Assembly (NCBI GenBank): GCA_038503075.1
Contig: JBCAML010000020.1
Coordinates: 248,001-312,000, forward strand
Direction of reading: 5' to 3'
DNA: 64,000 bases
Source: Gyromitra esculenta
Taxonomy: Eukaryota > Ascomycota > Pezizomycetes > Pezizales > Discinaceae
Under the pieces are notes generated by a model. It was not told the DNA's origin. It did no database searches and saw only the letters and a program-made list of their open reading frames with translations. The translations under genes and the position numbers were made by a program. Of this stretch, positions 23,147 to 35,128 are shown one piece after another. Every line of letters starts with the position of its first letter. Position 1 is the first letter of the stretch.

Positions 23147-24390
23147 ACGCTAACAAGCACACATGATCAACGCCAACATCCATACATCATCATTCCCTTC
23201 CACCCCCGAATGCCACCATGAATCAAGATCAATCCATCACGACTATGGAAATAAATAAATAATCCATGGATTCTCTGTTTCTGAATCTTTGAGTTCATGT
23301 GAGTGGTTCCTTTGATTCAAGACTTATCTCTACTAATCCAAAATTGCAGATTCCAGAGGAAGCTGCTGTTACTGAGATAAATCGCCCCGTCCTGGCTCGG
23401 ATGAGCGAATAGTAGGAATCAAACACGATCAGTTTTCATCACTGCCTCCGGTTCCGGATGACATTGAAGCTCTAGAATCTGGAGAGAAGGATGCTTGAGC
23501 TTGCTGATTATCTTTCTGCTAACAGCCAAGTTCGATAGTATTCCGAGAACCCAACGCTGCTCCCGCCCACACCTCGGCTTTACCGCTCGCTGCTAAAAAC
23601 AAATAGAGAAATAGTACCACCTGAACTATATGGAGTGAGATTGGCCGTTCGCCATGTTTATTCTAGGTCTGCGACGGCTGCTGGTCTTGTTGTGAAGGGG
23701 ACACAAACAGAACCATAATCGCTTTCGATATCCTACAAAGCGAATGTAGCGAAACTGGAAATCGCCGGGTTTAGTTTCCCTACAGTGCTTTACTGTCTCG
23801 ATTACAGCTGGTATTGTTGTAGATACCGTATCGTGGGCAATCTGTCTATGCTTATGACCATATTTCGACAATTACAAGATCGGTGAGTCGTCTTCACCCA
23901 CTTAAACGCCATTTCCAGGACCCTCTCGGAGCACGATTCTGTATTTGAGCGGAATCGAGAGAATGGAGGATCTATGTGTACCGCACTCTCTGAAGGTATT
24001 GAGTATGAAAGTACCAAGCTCCGCTCATCTTGCAGTCAAAACTCCCCCCAAGTACGTATCGCTTTCCCATCAACCGAAATGGTAAAATTAGCTACCACAA
24101 GGGACAATATTTTCAGAATCATAGTACCGGAAATCAGTTTCGGCTTCAGCTTCCGCAAAAGGATGATGCGTAATAGCAGCACTTCTATCAGAACTCTACG
24201 TGGACCGATATTTCGTCTATTCTACGCTATTCCATCAGCTTATGATAGCGACTCTTTCATGGCTCTTTATAGCTTCCTTCTAAGATAACACAAACATTAG
24301 ACATCTACTCACTCCAAATACATTCATTCAAATTGCTCGTGGTTCCGGCTCTTCGATATACCTAACTAAACCCCAAAATTTAGAAGAAAT
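23147..24390. other. Intergenic stretch with possible coding remnants
   Basis: Between 23345 and 23500 two short coding-like pieces in different frames (IPEEAAVTEINRPVLARMSE and FSSLPPVPDDIEALESGEK) follow an acceptor-like TTGCAG. They may be remains of a small gene. No full model closes. Confidence 0.25.
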
Positions 24391-24882
24391 ATGTCCCGAA
24401 ACGGATCAAACAACGCGAGTAGTTCTTCAAATCATGCTACAAAGTCGGCTGCGGGCCGAGAAAGATCTTACTCGTATCTTTCTCCCAATTTGGCTGTCCC
24501 CTTGATACTAAGACTGCCTGAGAATGTAGCCCCAGAAGGAGAGCTTGTCACTTACGACAATGGTCTACTGCAAGCGAAATCCGAACTTAATACCGCCATT
24601 GACCATAACGAGCGCTTGCGGAAAGAAGGCGAATATCAACACCACCTTGCATATGACCGTGAATATCGTGCAGGCACGGCAAAGGGTCAGGGGAAGCTAC
24701 TCGAAGACTCAAGAGACGAATATGAGCGCCGTAGCCAATGGGCTAGGACTTTCGTGATGAATATTTTAGAGGGTCATAGAAGGGATATTCTGAAGCTCCT
24801 AACCCGAACTAGCAGAATTCTGAGCAAAATCAACCTAGAAGAGTGGATATCTGCTACCATCAGACCCCAAAGGAGAAAATAA
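24391..24882 (+). CDS. Small hypothetical helical protein
   Basis: A single-exon frame of 163 residues from an ATG in good context. After a Ser/Asn-rich start comes a basic, charged, mostly helical protein (QAKSELNTAIDHNERLRKEG, then EDSRDEYERRSQWARTFVMN) likely to form a coiled coil, with a basic C-terminus (RPQRRK). No signal peptide or membrane segment. Family not recognised. The balanced charged composition supports coding, but homologues are unknown to me. Confidence 0.45.
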   Translation: MSRNGSNNASSSSNHATKSAAGRERSYSYLSPNLAVPLILRLPENVAPEGELVTYDNGLLQAKSELNTAIDHNERLRKEGEYQHHLAYDREYRAGTAKGQGKLLEDSRDEYERRSQWARTFVMNILEGHRRDILKLLTRTSRILSKINLEEWISATIRPQRRK

Positions 24883-25630
24883 CTGGAAGCTTTGGGCACA
24901 TGGTGCTGGGTTGTGGAGGAGAATTTAGCTTATTTTCAGGCCTTGTGGGTCGCTTGGTATTTCTTTAGTATTTCCTGCTTGAATGAAGCTAAGCGCAAAG
25001 CTTGATTCATTAATTTTGTCGCTGGAATTCGAATTAGATGGTAAAATAGACTATAATAATAACCTTTCAACCTGCGTACGAGTAATTGATTTATTAAAAG
25101 AAACTTAATGTTAGCTCAGAATCTTGGTCATTATTCCTTGACTCCTGTGGGTTCCAAAACCGTTATTGCCTTACTTTGAAACCAATCGCTTGTCTCTCTG
25201 CTGAATACCGGGTTACATAAATAAATTACACTGTAGTTAAGGTCCTTTGATCTTATATTTAAATCAGAAGCTTTTAGGTTTTTACCCGTAACCCCCGCAT
25301 TGCCTAGCAAGCTTTGGTACTGGACCACAAGCTGTCATCCAATCAAACCTCCCGTAGAGCATCCCAAAGCCATCTCAGAATCATTTTAACCCCTAACCAG
25401 CCTTCCAATTCTTATAAAGAGTATCGTACAATAAAAGGTGTAGCTTAATCTAATTCCGTGCGTTAAACTCAAACAGGGATCAACCAGAAACCGAGCTGAA
25501 GCATAGAAAGATGCATCCTTCTCTATCATCGCCATCCCAGTGGCGCTTACACTGCAGAAATCAAACATAGTGTTAATGTCTCAATCCTTAGGACATTAAA
25601 CTTCGTACCTAGACGCTATCAAATTATTCT
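24883..25630. other. Intergenic stretch, no gene seen
   Basis: AT-rich with short frames only. Confidence 0.3.
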
Positions 25631-26140
25631 TTAGATGTCAACTCTTAGCCATCCGTCCTCCATCATGCCAGTAGTGGGCTTTGTAGCCACGCCTTCCAGC
25701 TCGATATCCATCGAAGCCGTGCTCACATTCTCTTTTCCGGCGTTTACTTTGCCATTGTTGATCTGGCGCGCAACTAGACTCTGCACCACTCCCATAATAA
25801 TACCCCGGATAGCATCGATCAGCGGGGAGAACCGAACCCTGGGCTGATACTTTTCAAACCTTCGCCTCGCTTCCTCGAGGGTGATATTCTGGATCCTCCA
25901 CTCAATTGCCTTTAGCTCGTTTGCCACCCTTCCAAGGGGCACCATCATCCAGCAGGCACGGCAATATGCCTCGTAGATGAGATGATTTCCAGGAACAACA
26001 GGGTGAGGCCCCATACACGGAGGTAATGGTATTTTTCCACTTCCTGCTGATACTGGACATTGTACCAATATATATTCGATGGATTCGTTGATGGATTTGC
26101 AGCTCAGACACTCAGCCGTTGTTCCTATGGTGAGGCACAT
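25631..26140 (-). CDS. Small Cys-rich hypothetical protein
   Basis: A 169-residue frame from a true ATG at 26140. Two CxxC pairs (CLSCK at 11-15 and CRACW at about 60-64) with further Cys residues between them suggest a zinc-binding module. A helical middle follows (VANELKAIEWRIQNITLEEA), then a hydrophobic helix (FSPLIDAIRGIIMGVVQSLV) and an acidic tail. No signal peptide. The family is not recognised. An intron-less frame of this length with organised Cys pairs is the main support. Confidence 0.45.
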   Translation of the reverse strand: MCLTIGTTAECLSCKSINESIEYILVQCPVSAGSGKIPLPPCMGPHPVVPGNHLIYEAYCRACWMMVPLGRVANELKAIEWRIQNITLEEARRRFEKYQPRVRFSPLIDAIRGIIMGVVQSLVARQINNGKVNAGKENVSTASMDIELEGVATKPTTGMMEDGWLRVDI

Positions 26141-26925
26141 CCTGCTCGATAGTCTTTGTTAATAGATGCGGTTAAAGATAGGTAGGAATATATTTTTTTG
26201 ATGAAAAGAGGATTAAGTTGAGGTAGGGATAGACAAATAGTATGATAAGCAGTGAGAAACTATAGCGGACAGTAGGATGTATTGAACGATGAGAGCTCCC
26301 GCAGAATCGAAGGGTTCTAGATAAAGCTGATCACCTGTCAGGACTAGAAATACATGTACGTATAGAAAGTACCTCATAGTGGAGACAATAAATTCAATGG
26401 TACTACGTCTGAGTTGGCATACTAGCATCGAACCACGTGTTCTAAGGAGGTTAATTGGCTCGAGATTATCACACAGAGTTGTGCCCTATAGTCAGGACCC
26501 CAGAATTAATAAATGAACGAATGATATGTCTAATACTCACAGACACTGATTAGTGGGCAACGATACACATGCACTCTCGTTCACAGCAGATGCGTGTAGC
26601 AATCAGAGAAGAAGCTACGCTACTGATAGCTAGTGTAATAAATGTCAAGCTAGCTTTGATAAAAAGCAAGTTTTCCGTTCTTCACTAATTACAAAAAGCT
26701 ACTAAGATGAATCCCAGTAGTTTTTCAACCTTTCTTTATTTCAAGTTTTTAAGAAACTCTGTTATATTTGAACTATAAACACCATCCGGTAAATTCCGCA
26801 GCAGTTACGCAAAAAATACAAATACAATCCTGGCATACATAAGGAAAATAATTACCGCAAAGGTTTGACCCGAATTTGGGACCGGGGAGTAAATCCCCAG
26901 CGTCGGCGAGCTCCTGGGCGAGTGT
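26141..26925. other. Intergenic stretch, no gene seen
   Basis: AT-rich, with short frames only. Confidence 0.3.
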
Positions 26926-27464
26926 CTAGCGTCTCCAGTAGCTAGAGGTTCCCGGTATAAACGGTAGCCGAGGAGCGCGATCAACCGCCCCCCAGACTAT
27001 CTCCCCAGACCGCTTGAAATGAAATTTTCGCGGCAGGGGGACAGTTTGTTGATCTATAGAGTGAGTGGGAGGGTGACTGTAAGTGGCTAAACTATCCGTT
27101 TCTAGGATGTCGGGAGTGTCTGGGTGAAGACCTTCCAGATATTTCACCACGCGCTCCTCAAGGCTTGGTTTTGGCTGGGTATTTAATTGTCCTAAAAGAA
27201 CGCCGAGGTGACTCTTGGGGTCCATCCAATTATTCGGGCTTGGTTGTTGCGTCTGTAGAGCCCGTGGCTGTCGAGGACAAGGTTAGTTTTTACTTCCGGA
27301 AATGGCAGAATCGAAGGAATACTTACTTTAGCGGAACCTCCGCGGCCACTTCCTCCAACTCCCTCCAACTCTCTAATCCCCTAATAGACACAATGGGTCA
27401 ACCAACGACATAGAATACGATCAAAGGAAATAATTCTTACGATGTGATGATGGAGGGCCGGCAT
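26926..27464 (-). CDS. Hypothetical protein, three or more exons
   Basis: The frame is open across three exons: up to 27441 (GANGWENYGTKKGGMPALHHHI), 27380-27327 (GIRELEGVGGSGRGGSAK) and 27267-26926 (PRALQTQQPSPNNW... to the stop). Donors are GTAAGA and GTAAGT, and acceptors are ATTAG and GACAG. The ATG at 27464 gives 139 residues, but the frame stays open upstream to near 27587, so the true start may lie further 5' or the exon may belong to the next gene. The middle is Gly-rich, and the C-terminal exon holds a short helix (LEERVVKYLEGLHP) and a basic end. Function unknown. Confidence 0.4.
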
Positions 27465-27587
27465 GCCCCCTTTCTTAGTGCCATAGTTCTCCCAGCCATT
27501 TGCCCCCTTGGCGATAGCAGCCGGTTCTCCCCCTAGCCTTACCAAAGAAGCACCCGCACTGCAGCGGGATCTCGGGGCGTGGGAGAC

Positions 27588-28306
27588 TTATTCGCACGAT
27601 TGCAAGTATGCCTCGGTATGGGCGGTGACTTGGGCCTGGCGTTGGTTATCGAAGTCTTCCTGGACGGCTGCGGGCGTCTTGGACAGCTCCGGGCCCTGCA
27701 CAAGTTTATCGCTACTCTCAACCTCTTGCTGCCGAGCTATTTCGTTTACTGCGGCCAAAACCGACCTGTTTAAAACATAGTTTACAAGGCCTACAGATTC
27801 TAAGGAACCCTGTGTCTTCTTGGACATTAGAATTTTTCAAAGAATTTGTGTCATCAGCATGAAACTAGGGAGATATAGGGAAGCTTACAGCAGAGGTCAG
27901 ATACACTGCGCGTTTCGTGTGCGCGAGACTCGCCTTTGTCGCTACGCTGGCCTGTGGGGATGAGCCCTAATGGAAGATTGATTAGTATTCCAATAAAATA
28001 CTTCAGGATTAAGATGGAGAAGCGTATACGTACTTCAAAGGCTTCATCCCAGGAATACAAGGAGTTAGCGGGATCAGCCTTTGCAAATACAGACTTCGCC
28101 GCAATCGTCATACGCTGGGAAGATGAATGAAAGGCCGCTGATGCAGAGAGAGGTGGGCCAGCAGAGGCGGTCGGGTTTAGTGAGGATGAATGGGGGCTTA
28201 AATATGTATTGGGTTGTGCGGCGTCTTTTTTCTTTGCGCCTTCCTCTCCACTGAGGCTGTTTCTTACAACCGTAGGGGAGAGAGGTGGTTGATGAAGGAG
28301 ATCCAT
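27588..28306 (-). CDS. Hypothetical protein, three exons
   Basis: Model 28306-28034, 27966-27889 and 27818-27588 (about 193 residues). Donors are GTACGT and GTAAGC. The acceptor of the third exon could also be 9 bases further in, with the frame kept. The N-terminal part is Ser/Pro-rich, and the second half (KASLAHTKRAVYLTSA, then SVGLVNYVLNRSVLAAVNEI) is helical. The first exon frame is open upstream to an ATG at 28528, which would add a hydrophobic stretch, so the start is uncertain. It ends only 124 bases before the ATG of the next minus-strand model, in the same frame, so the two could be one gene split by decay or by an intron I did not find. No family recognised. Confidence 0.4.
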
Positions 28307-29309
28307 CACTCCGTTGCACTCTTGCAGCAGGAGAGGAGCAGCTCTATCTATGAAAAGGAAAAAAATAAGTTTTTTTGAACTTTGTATATAATTTGCTGAT
28401 CGTATATGATGAGCTGTTAGATGAATTTCGTTCAATATGATGAGGAAGGAAAGAAGTAAGGTGGGGAGTAAGGGGGGTCGTGCGTATTTATTCAAAAATT
28501 TGCCAAGGCCCCTCGTCGGACCAAACATCACGATACCTAGAAAATTCGCCGCCCGTCCCTAGGGACTTAAGCACGTGATTGATGATAATCAGTGTTCAGC
28601 CTAGCAGTTCTAGCAAGCAAAGGCATACTGATTGCTACGCATCTAAGCCCCCACACAATCAACTCCAGAACTCTGCCCCAGTTTGTTTATTTCATATATC
28701 TCGCCTTTTTATGATTTAGCGTACATAAGTACATATACTGAGGGACAGGTCTCCGAGGATCAGATTTTAATGAGAGCTCGTAAAGTAATAAGGTCCAGGA
28801 GAATCGAATACTCGATTCCAAATATTAGTAGCGCACCATCCTAGGTATATGTTCTGACCAGTTTGTAAGAATAGCCGGTTTTAAAATCAGCCAACCGGTT
28901 TTAAAATAGGCCAGCTTTCATGGATGGTTGTTTTGTTGGTTGGTCGGGCTCTGGGGTATGCAGTCATTAAAGTTTCCTTTATCTTCTTTGTGTTTCTGTT
29001 GGTTCCCTGTGTTATTTTCACGGATGGTTGTTTCGTTGGTCGGTTAGGTACATGGATATATGGTTGTCGCGTTTTGTTATTGTTCTTTGTGTTTCTTTGG
29101 GTTTTTGTTACAATGAGTCATGTTTTTGTCATCGAAAGAGCTGGAATTTTGGTATATAAGCGAAGGGATTTCCCCTCTTGTTGCACTTTTTTTTCTTTCT
29201 TTAAGCAACGTCTTCTATTGTTCACTCTTGTATTTCACAATACAACCCTCGGTTACACCTCGTAATCTTTCGCTGTCACTGCCTTCAAGTCTCCACAAAC
29301 TTGACCCAC

Positions 29310-29757
29310 TTTCATGGATGGTTGTTGTGTCGGTTAGTTTTGTTTATGGATATATGGTTGCTATGTTTCGTCAGTGTTCTTAGTGTTTCTTTGGATCTCG
29401 GTTGCAATGAGTCATATGTTGGTCAGCAAAAGATGGGATTTTGGGTATATAAGCGAAGGGTGTTCCCCTCTTGTTGTACTTTTTCTTCTTTCTTCTCTAA
29501 GCAACGTCTTCTATCGTCACTCTAATTGTATCCTGCAATACAAGCCAGGATTCTCTCCAAAGATCCTTAGTCGCCTCCGTGATACTTCTCGTAATTATCA
29601 CGCCACTACATCAATGTAGTTTCGCTGTTGGAACCTTAAGTTCCCCTCATAGTAGAACCTGTGGAATCATCGTTCAAACTCTTGTTGTTAGTTTCCGTTC
29701 AAGTAACACTGCTCACCTCGTGATACCAGCGGCTTGACGAAACCTCACCCTCGAGCA
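29310..29757 (+). repeat. Solo LTR c (family A) inserted in LTR b
   Basis: Runs from TTTCATGG at 29310 to CTCGAGCA at 29757, with near-perfect target duplication CCCAC/CCCGC. About 448 bases. It contains the TATA-like GGTATATAAGCGAAGGG. Confidence 0.7.
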
Positions 29758-29805
29758 CCCGCTCGTAAAGCCTCGTAACTTTCGCACATACTCGCTGTCG
29801 CTTTC

Positions 29806-30187
29806 TTTCATTGATAACTGTTTTCATTGGCTCGTCGTATAAGGTTGCGACGCTATTGTGTTACGTTGTTGTTCCCATGCTTTCTTTCCGTTGTGATGAG
29901 TCAAGTCTTTGTCATCGAACGAGTTGGAACGTATATATGTCGGGGATTTCCTCTTCAGTACTTTTCCTTCTTCTTTCTTTAAGAACGTCTTCTATAGTTC
30001 ACTCACGTATTTCACAATACAATTCTCGGTTGCACTCGTAACCCATCGCTGTCGCCGTCCTCAAGTCATCGAACTCGACCATCTCAGAGCCTGTAGAATC
30101 TTCGCACATACTCTCGTTGCTTCCTACTCAAGAAGATCGTCATCTCGAGTGATACTCGAGAGCTCGACAAGAAACCCGCTCCCGAGA
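29806..30187 (+). repeat. 5' LTR of element d
   Basis: From TTTCATTG to CCCGAGA. It aligns along its length with the 3' LTR at 35129-35535, with scattered substitutions and small gaps, so the insertion is not very recent. Confidence 0.85.
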
Positions 30188-30556
30188 CACGTTGCTCGCA
30201 TCTACACTCTCTACCACCGCTCACTCTCAATCAATACTATCACGAAGAATCCCGCCCCCGCCCCCTGACCTTCCCTACTTTTGAGAACTTCCAAGCCGCC
30301 GCTAACGCCGACCTCGTTCGCATACGGTGAGATTCGCTCACATTACCAACAACGAGTGGACAACCTCACCTATTCAGACTTACAACTCGAAGAGGCCATC
30401 CAGAAAGGAATAATATGACGGCGAGATTTAACACTCGCTAATCCCAACTCCAAGCGGCCGAAGCAGTGTTGCCCGTCTTCTCAACGCCGTCCCTCCACCG
30501 CCTGCACCACCGCCACCAGCGCCCCCGCTCACACCCAAGGAGGCCGCTCCGACAAA

Positions 30557-31478
30557 ATGCCCGACCCGGATAAATTCAACGGGTCTCGCGATAAACTCCT
30601 GCTCGTTTTACAACTCGATCGAAACTCTCTGGTTAACGCTGACCGATTCTCCAATAACAACAACATGATACTGTATGCCATCAGCCGTCTCGAGGGAGCC
30701 GCCCTCGAACAAATCCGTCACTCCGTCCTGCCCGACGGAACTACCACCTGGAACTCCGCCGCTGACCTAATTACCGCTCTGGAGACAACCTTCGGTGACC
30801 CCGACCCCCTCGGCACCGCCCGCCGCGAACTGCACCAACTCCGACAAGGAAAGCGAGATTTCTCCGCTTACCTTGCCGATTTCCAACGCATCATGGGACG
30901 CCTCAATGACGAGTCTGCAAAGAACGATCTTTCCGGAGTTCGGCATGTCGGACGAACTAAAAGAAGCGGTAGTAACGGTTGCCGACTTCCCCACCACCTT
31001 CACTTCCCTCTGTGCCTTCCTTCTCCGCTTAGATAATCGTATCCGAGCGAGAAGGGAAGAAAAGAAAAATGCTGCCCGCAACACCATGGGACAATTCGCC
31101 GCCCCTGCCGCCACCCCCGCCGCTTTCACCCCCGCTTCTTCTTCCTTCGCCCCTGGAGGGCTAGCCCCCATGGATCTCTCTTTCGGTCGTACCTCCACAT
31201 CCCGTCCTGCCCCCGAACAGCGCTATGTTCAAGTTAACGGGAGAAGAAAGCTATCGCCAGAAGAAAAAACATGGAGACAAACCAACAACCGCTGTCTGTT
31301 CTGCGCTGGGGAGGGACATATTTTCTCCAACTGCCCCTCCGCCTCCAAACGTCCCGCCATGAGAGGAGCCGTCACTAATGCCGCCGCCGCCCCTCCCGCT
31401 CCCTCTGTTTTCCCGCCGCCCCTACCGCCTCGTTTTTCTGTTTTTGATACAGCAGACTCAGTTGAGTCTTTAAACTAG
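30557..31478 (+). pseudogene. gag of element d, frame-broken
   Basis: Capsid-like segment in one frame up to about 30930 (MPDPDKFNGSRDKLLLVL, FSAYLADFQRIMGRL), continuing in another frame to 31478. The C-terminal part has a CCHC zinc knuckle at about 31290-31335 (C-x2-C-x4-H-x4-C: CLFCAGEGHIFSNC). A single frameshift near 30930 separates the two parts. The protein would form the intracellular virus-like particle and bind RNA. Confidence 0.8.
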
Positions 31479-31525
31479 TTCAACCAGAGTCGCCTTGTGA
31501 CCCTGCTCTGGTTCATTTTTCTCCT

Positions 31526-33058
31526 TTGTCAGCGTTCTCTATTTCTGGGTTTTCGGTATCGGATGTGTGTGTGGAGGATAACTTGGATGGGGAACATTTT
31601 GTAGTCTCTTGTAGCATTTCCCATCAAAATAAAATTATAAAAACACACGCACTTCTTGATACCGGAGCCTCAGGGTTCGCTTTCATTGACGAAAACTTCG
31701 TGCGTCACCATTCTCTGCCCCTATCCCCCCTCAAAACTCCCCGTCAACTAGAAGTCATTGACGGCCGAACAATTGCCTCGGGGGACATTACCAACCTCTG
31801 CCACCTAGATCTATCTATCCAACAACATGCAGAAAAGGCTCCCTTCTTTGTCACTAAGCTAGGCCATTACCCCCTAGTACTCGGCATTCCCTGGATGAAC
31901 CTCCACGATGTTCATCTACAATTTGCAAATAAAAGCATTGAATTCAATTCTGAGTTCTGCACCACCCACTGTGCTCCCAAGCAACCCATCGTCTCGGCCG
32001 CTGCTATCCCTCCTCCAGCCAAGCTCAATGCCGCCTTTATCGGCGCTGCTAGTTTCCGCATGCTCGCTAGAAGAAAAGGTATCCAGGTTTATTCTATGTC
32101 CCTCTACGAAATCAATAGAGTACTTGATAGCAAGACTACTAAAGAAGAGTGGAGACAACGGATACCCGCCGAATACCATGATTACCTCGACATGTTTGAC
32201 AAAGCTAAAGCCCAAGGACTCCCCCCCCGCCGACCCTACGACCACAAAATCGTCCTGCAAGAAGGCAAGGAACCACCGTTTGGACCCCTCTATGGCATGT
32301 CCCGTGACGAATTACTGGTCCTGAAAAAATATATCGAAGATAACCTGGAGAAGGGCTTTATTCGCGCTAGCTCTTCTTCCGCCGGCTCACCAGTCCTCTT
32401 CGCCGCCAAACCTGATGGTTCCCTTCGTCTTTGTGTCGACTACCGTGGTCTTAATGCTCTTACAGTCAAGGACCGATATACCTCCCCCCTAATCAAGGAA
32501 ACCTTAGACCGTCTTGCGAAGGCTCAATGGTACTCAAAGCTTGATCTCCGCGACGGCTTTCATCAAATCCGCATTGCTGAAGGAGAGGAGTGGAAGACAG
32601 CCTTCCGAACGCGGTATGGCTTATATGAGTATATGGTAATGCCATTTGGCCTTACTAACGCCCCCGGTACCTTCCAACGCTTCGTCAACAACTCCCTCCG
32701 AGAATATTTGGACCTGTTTTGCACAGCTTATCTCGACGATATCCTTATCTACAGCGATACCCTCGCCGAACATAAGATACACGTTCGACAAGTCCTAGAC
32801 GCCTTGAAAGCCAATAACATTCTCCTTAAACCGGAGAAATGTGAATTCCACGTTCAGTCGATAAAATACCTCGGCCTAATCCTCACTCCTGAAGGAATTA
32901 AAATGGACGAGGACAAACTCAAAGCCGTGCGAGAATGGAATCGACCCAAATGCATCAAGGATGTTCAGGCCTTCCTAGGTTTCGCAAACTTTTATCGAAG
33001 ATTTATCCTAGGATTCTCCCGCCTTGCGCTTCTACTGCCTTTCTTAAGAAAGGCGTAA
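31526..33058 (+). pseudogene. pol part 1 of element d: protease and reverse transcriptase
   Basis: Open for about 510 codons. An aspartic protease motif LLDTGASG lies at about 31660, and an RT with VDYRGLNALT, FGLTNAPGTFQRF and the catalytic YLDDILIYS (about 32730) follows. Fungal Ty3/gypsy polyproteins normally continue into RNase H, but here the frame shifts twice within about 45 bases near 33015-33060 and ends at a stop. Confidence 0.88.
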
Positions 33059-33668
33059 ATCTGAATGGACCGTCGAAGCTGAACTCGCATTCGAAGCCCT
33101 CAAGGAGGCCTTTACTAAAGCACCAGTCCTTATTCACTTCAATCCACAAAAAAAGGTCTTCGTAGAATCCGATGCTTCTGACTTCGTCTCCGGTGGCGTC
33201 CTCTCCCAGCTCGATGATAACGGCATACTTCACCCAGTGGCTTTCTTCTCTAAGAAACACTCACCCGCAGAATGTAACTACGAAATCTATGATAAAGAGT
33301 TACTAGCCATTATCCGCTGTTTTGAAGAATGGCGCCCGGAACTTGAAGGATCTGAATTCCCTATCTCGGTCATCACGGATCATAAAAATTTGGAATATTT
33401 TATGACCACTAAGCAACTGAATCGAAGACAGGTCAGATGGGCAGAATATCTTTCTCGCTTCAACTTTGTCATTACGTACAGACCAGGAGTACAGGGAGGA
33501 AAGCCGGATGCATTGACTCGGAGATCAGGAGATCTCCCTGAAGAAGGGGATGAAAGACTACAACACCAGCACCAAGTAGTCCTGAAGGAGAAGAATTTAG
33601 ACCCTAAGCTAAGTTTGTTTTCGGGTTCTTTATCAAACGAACAGGCCGAATTGATCTTGAAGCATTAA
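33059..33668 (+). pseudogene. pol part 2 of element d: RNase H
   Basis: In a different frame from part 1, the text has the RT-connection ([12 protein letters not shown]) and RNase H motifs ([39 protein letters not shown]), ending with a stop at 33668. RNase H would remove the RNA template strand. Confidence 0.85.
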
Positions 33669-35116
33669 TGAATCGAGGATATATTGCTTGACCCGTTACA
33701 AAAAATTATTCTAGCACTTAGAAATGGTGAACGACAATCAAAGAGATCACCTTAGGCGACTGTACTGAGATCAACGGCCGTTTATTCTACCGACAAAAGC
33801 TACATGTCACCAGTATGATCCTCTCCGCCTCCTTATTCTACAACGACACCATGATCTCAGCTGGCCACCCAGAACCTGAAAAATCCTTCGAACTCGTCTC
33901 AAGGCACATTTATTGGCCAAAGATGAGGGAATATATCGATCGTTATACTCGGAATTGCCATACTTGCCGACGAGCTAAACCAAGCAATCTCGATCAAGGC
34001 GTCACGAAGCACTTCCAATTCCCAATCGGGTCGATGGACTTCGTTACAGGCCTCCCAGAATCTAACGGCTTTGATGCTATTATGGTTGTGGTAGATCGAC
34101 TCTCGAAGATGCGGCACCTTATCCCGTGCAATACAACCGTCAACGCCGAGCAAACGGCCGAACTCTACCTCCAAAATGTTTGGAAACTTCACGGACTACC
34201 TTCCCATATCACTTCGGATAGAGGAACGCAGTTTACTGCTAAGTTTTGGAAACATCTTTGCCAACGCCTGAACATCTCCGCTCGGATGTCAACGTCTTTC
34301 CACCCAGAAACAGATGGTCAAACCGAACGTCTTAATGCCATTATGGAACAATATCTTCGGTGTTATGTTTCTTACCAACAAGACGACTGGACAAAATGGT
34401 TACCTATTGCGGAGTTCGCTGCCAATAACCAAGAGTCAGCCAGTACGAAAGCTACACCCTTCTTCGCCAACTATGGTTACCATCCTCGCTTCGATACCTC
34501 CGTTGTCTCTAACGACCGCTCCCCCCAAACCCTTGATGCCAATGACTTCGCCTCTAAGATGGAAGAACTTAGAGACTTCCTTCGAGTTCAAATGAGGACA
34601 GCACAAGATACTTTCGAGACCAGTGCTAATCGGCACCGTACCCCCGCCCCTTCATTCAAAGTCAATGACCATGTCTTCATATCCATGAAGAACATGAGGA
34701 CGACTAGGAATTCAAGGAAATTGGACTGGAAGTGGAGTGGTCCCTTCCCCGTGAAACGAATAATCTCTGCACATGCCTATGAAATAGACCTACCATCGTC
34801 TATGAAATACCATCCGGTATTTCACGTTTCACTAATCAAAGCTGCTCCTGTCGACCCACTCCCGGGTCAGATTATCCCACCACCACCCCCAGTTCAAGTC
34901 AACGATCACGAAGAATATCTTGTTGAGAGTATCCTGGATTCTCGTATTCGCCACGGGAAACTGCAATATCTAGTCGAATGGACAGGTTATGCCTTACCTA
35001 CGTGGGAACCAGCTGACTACCATACGGAAACTAAAGCAGTGGACGTCTTTCACCAACAATATCCAAGTAAACCCAAGGAAGGTCTGGTTAGTGTTCGCAG
35101 GAGCTCACGGCTATAA
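33669..35116 (+). pseudogene. pol part 3 of element d: integrase with chromodomain
   Basis: Frame open from about 33815 to 35116. It holds the His/Cys zinc finger ending NCHTCRRAK, the DDE core (SMDFVTGLPES; TSDRGTQFTAKFW; DGQTERLN), a GPY/F-type module and a C-terminal chromodomain (EEYLVESILDSRIRHGK, then YLVEWTGY and TWEP). The 33669-33814 link to RNase H is broken. Chromodomains in such integrases bind methylated H3K9 and can direct insertion into heterochromatin, which is established for relatives but inferred here. Confidence 0.88.
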
Positions 35117-35128
35117 GGGAGGGAGTAC

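Noticed and set aside
29908..30268. Frames inside LTRs (many copies between 28.9 and 55.2 kb)
   Set aside because: The same Phe/Leu/Ser-rich frame recurs in every family A LTR. It reflects the LTR's pyrimidine tract, not a gene.
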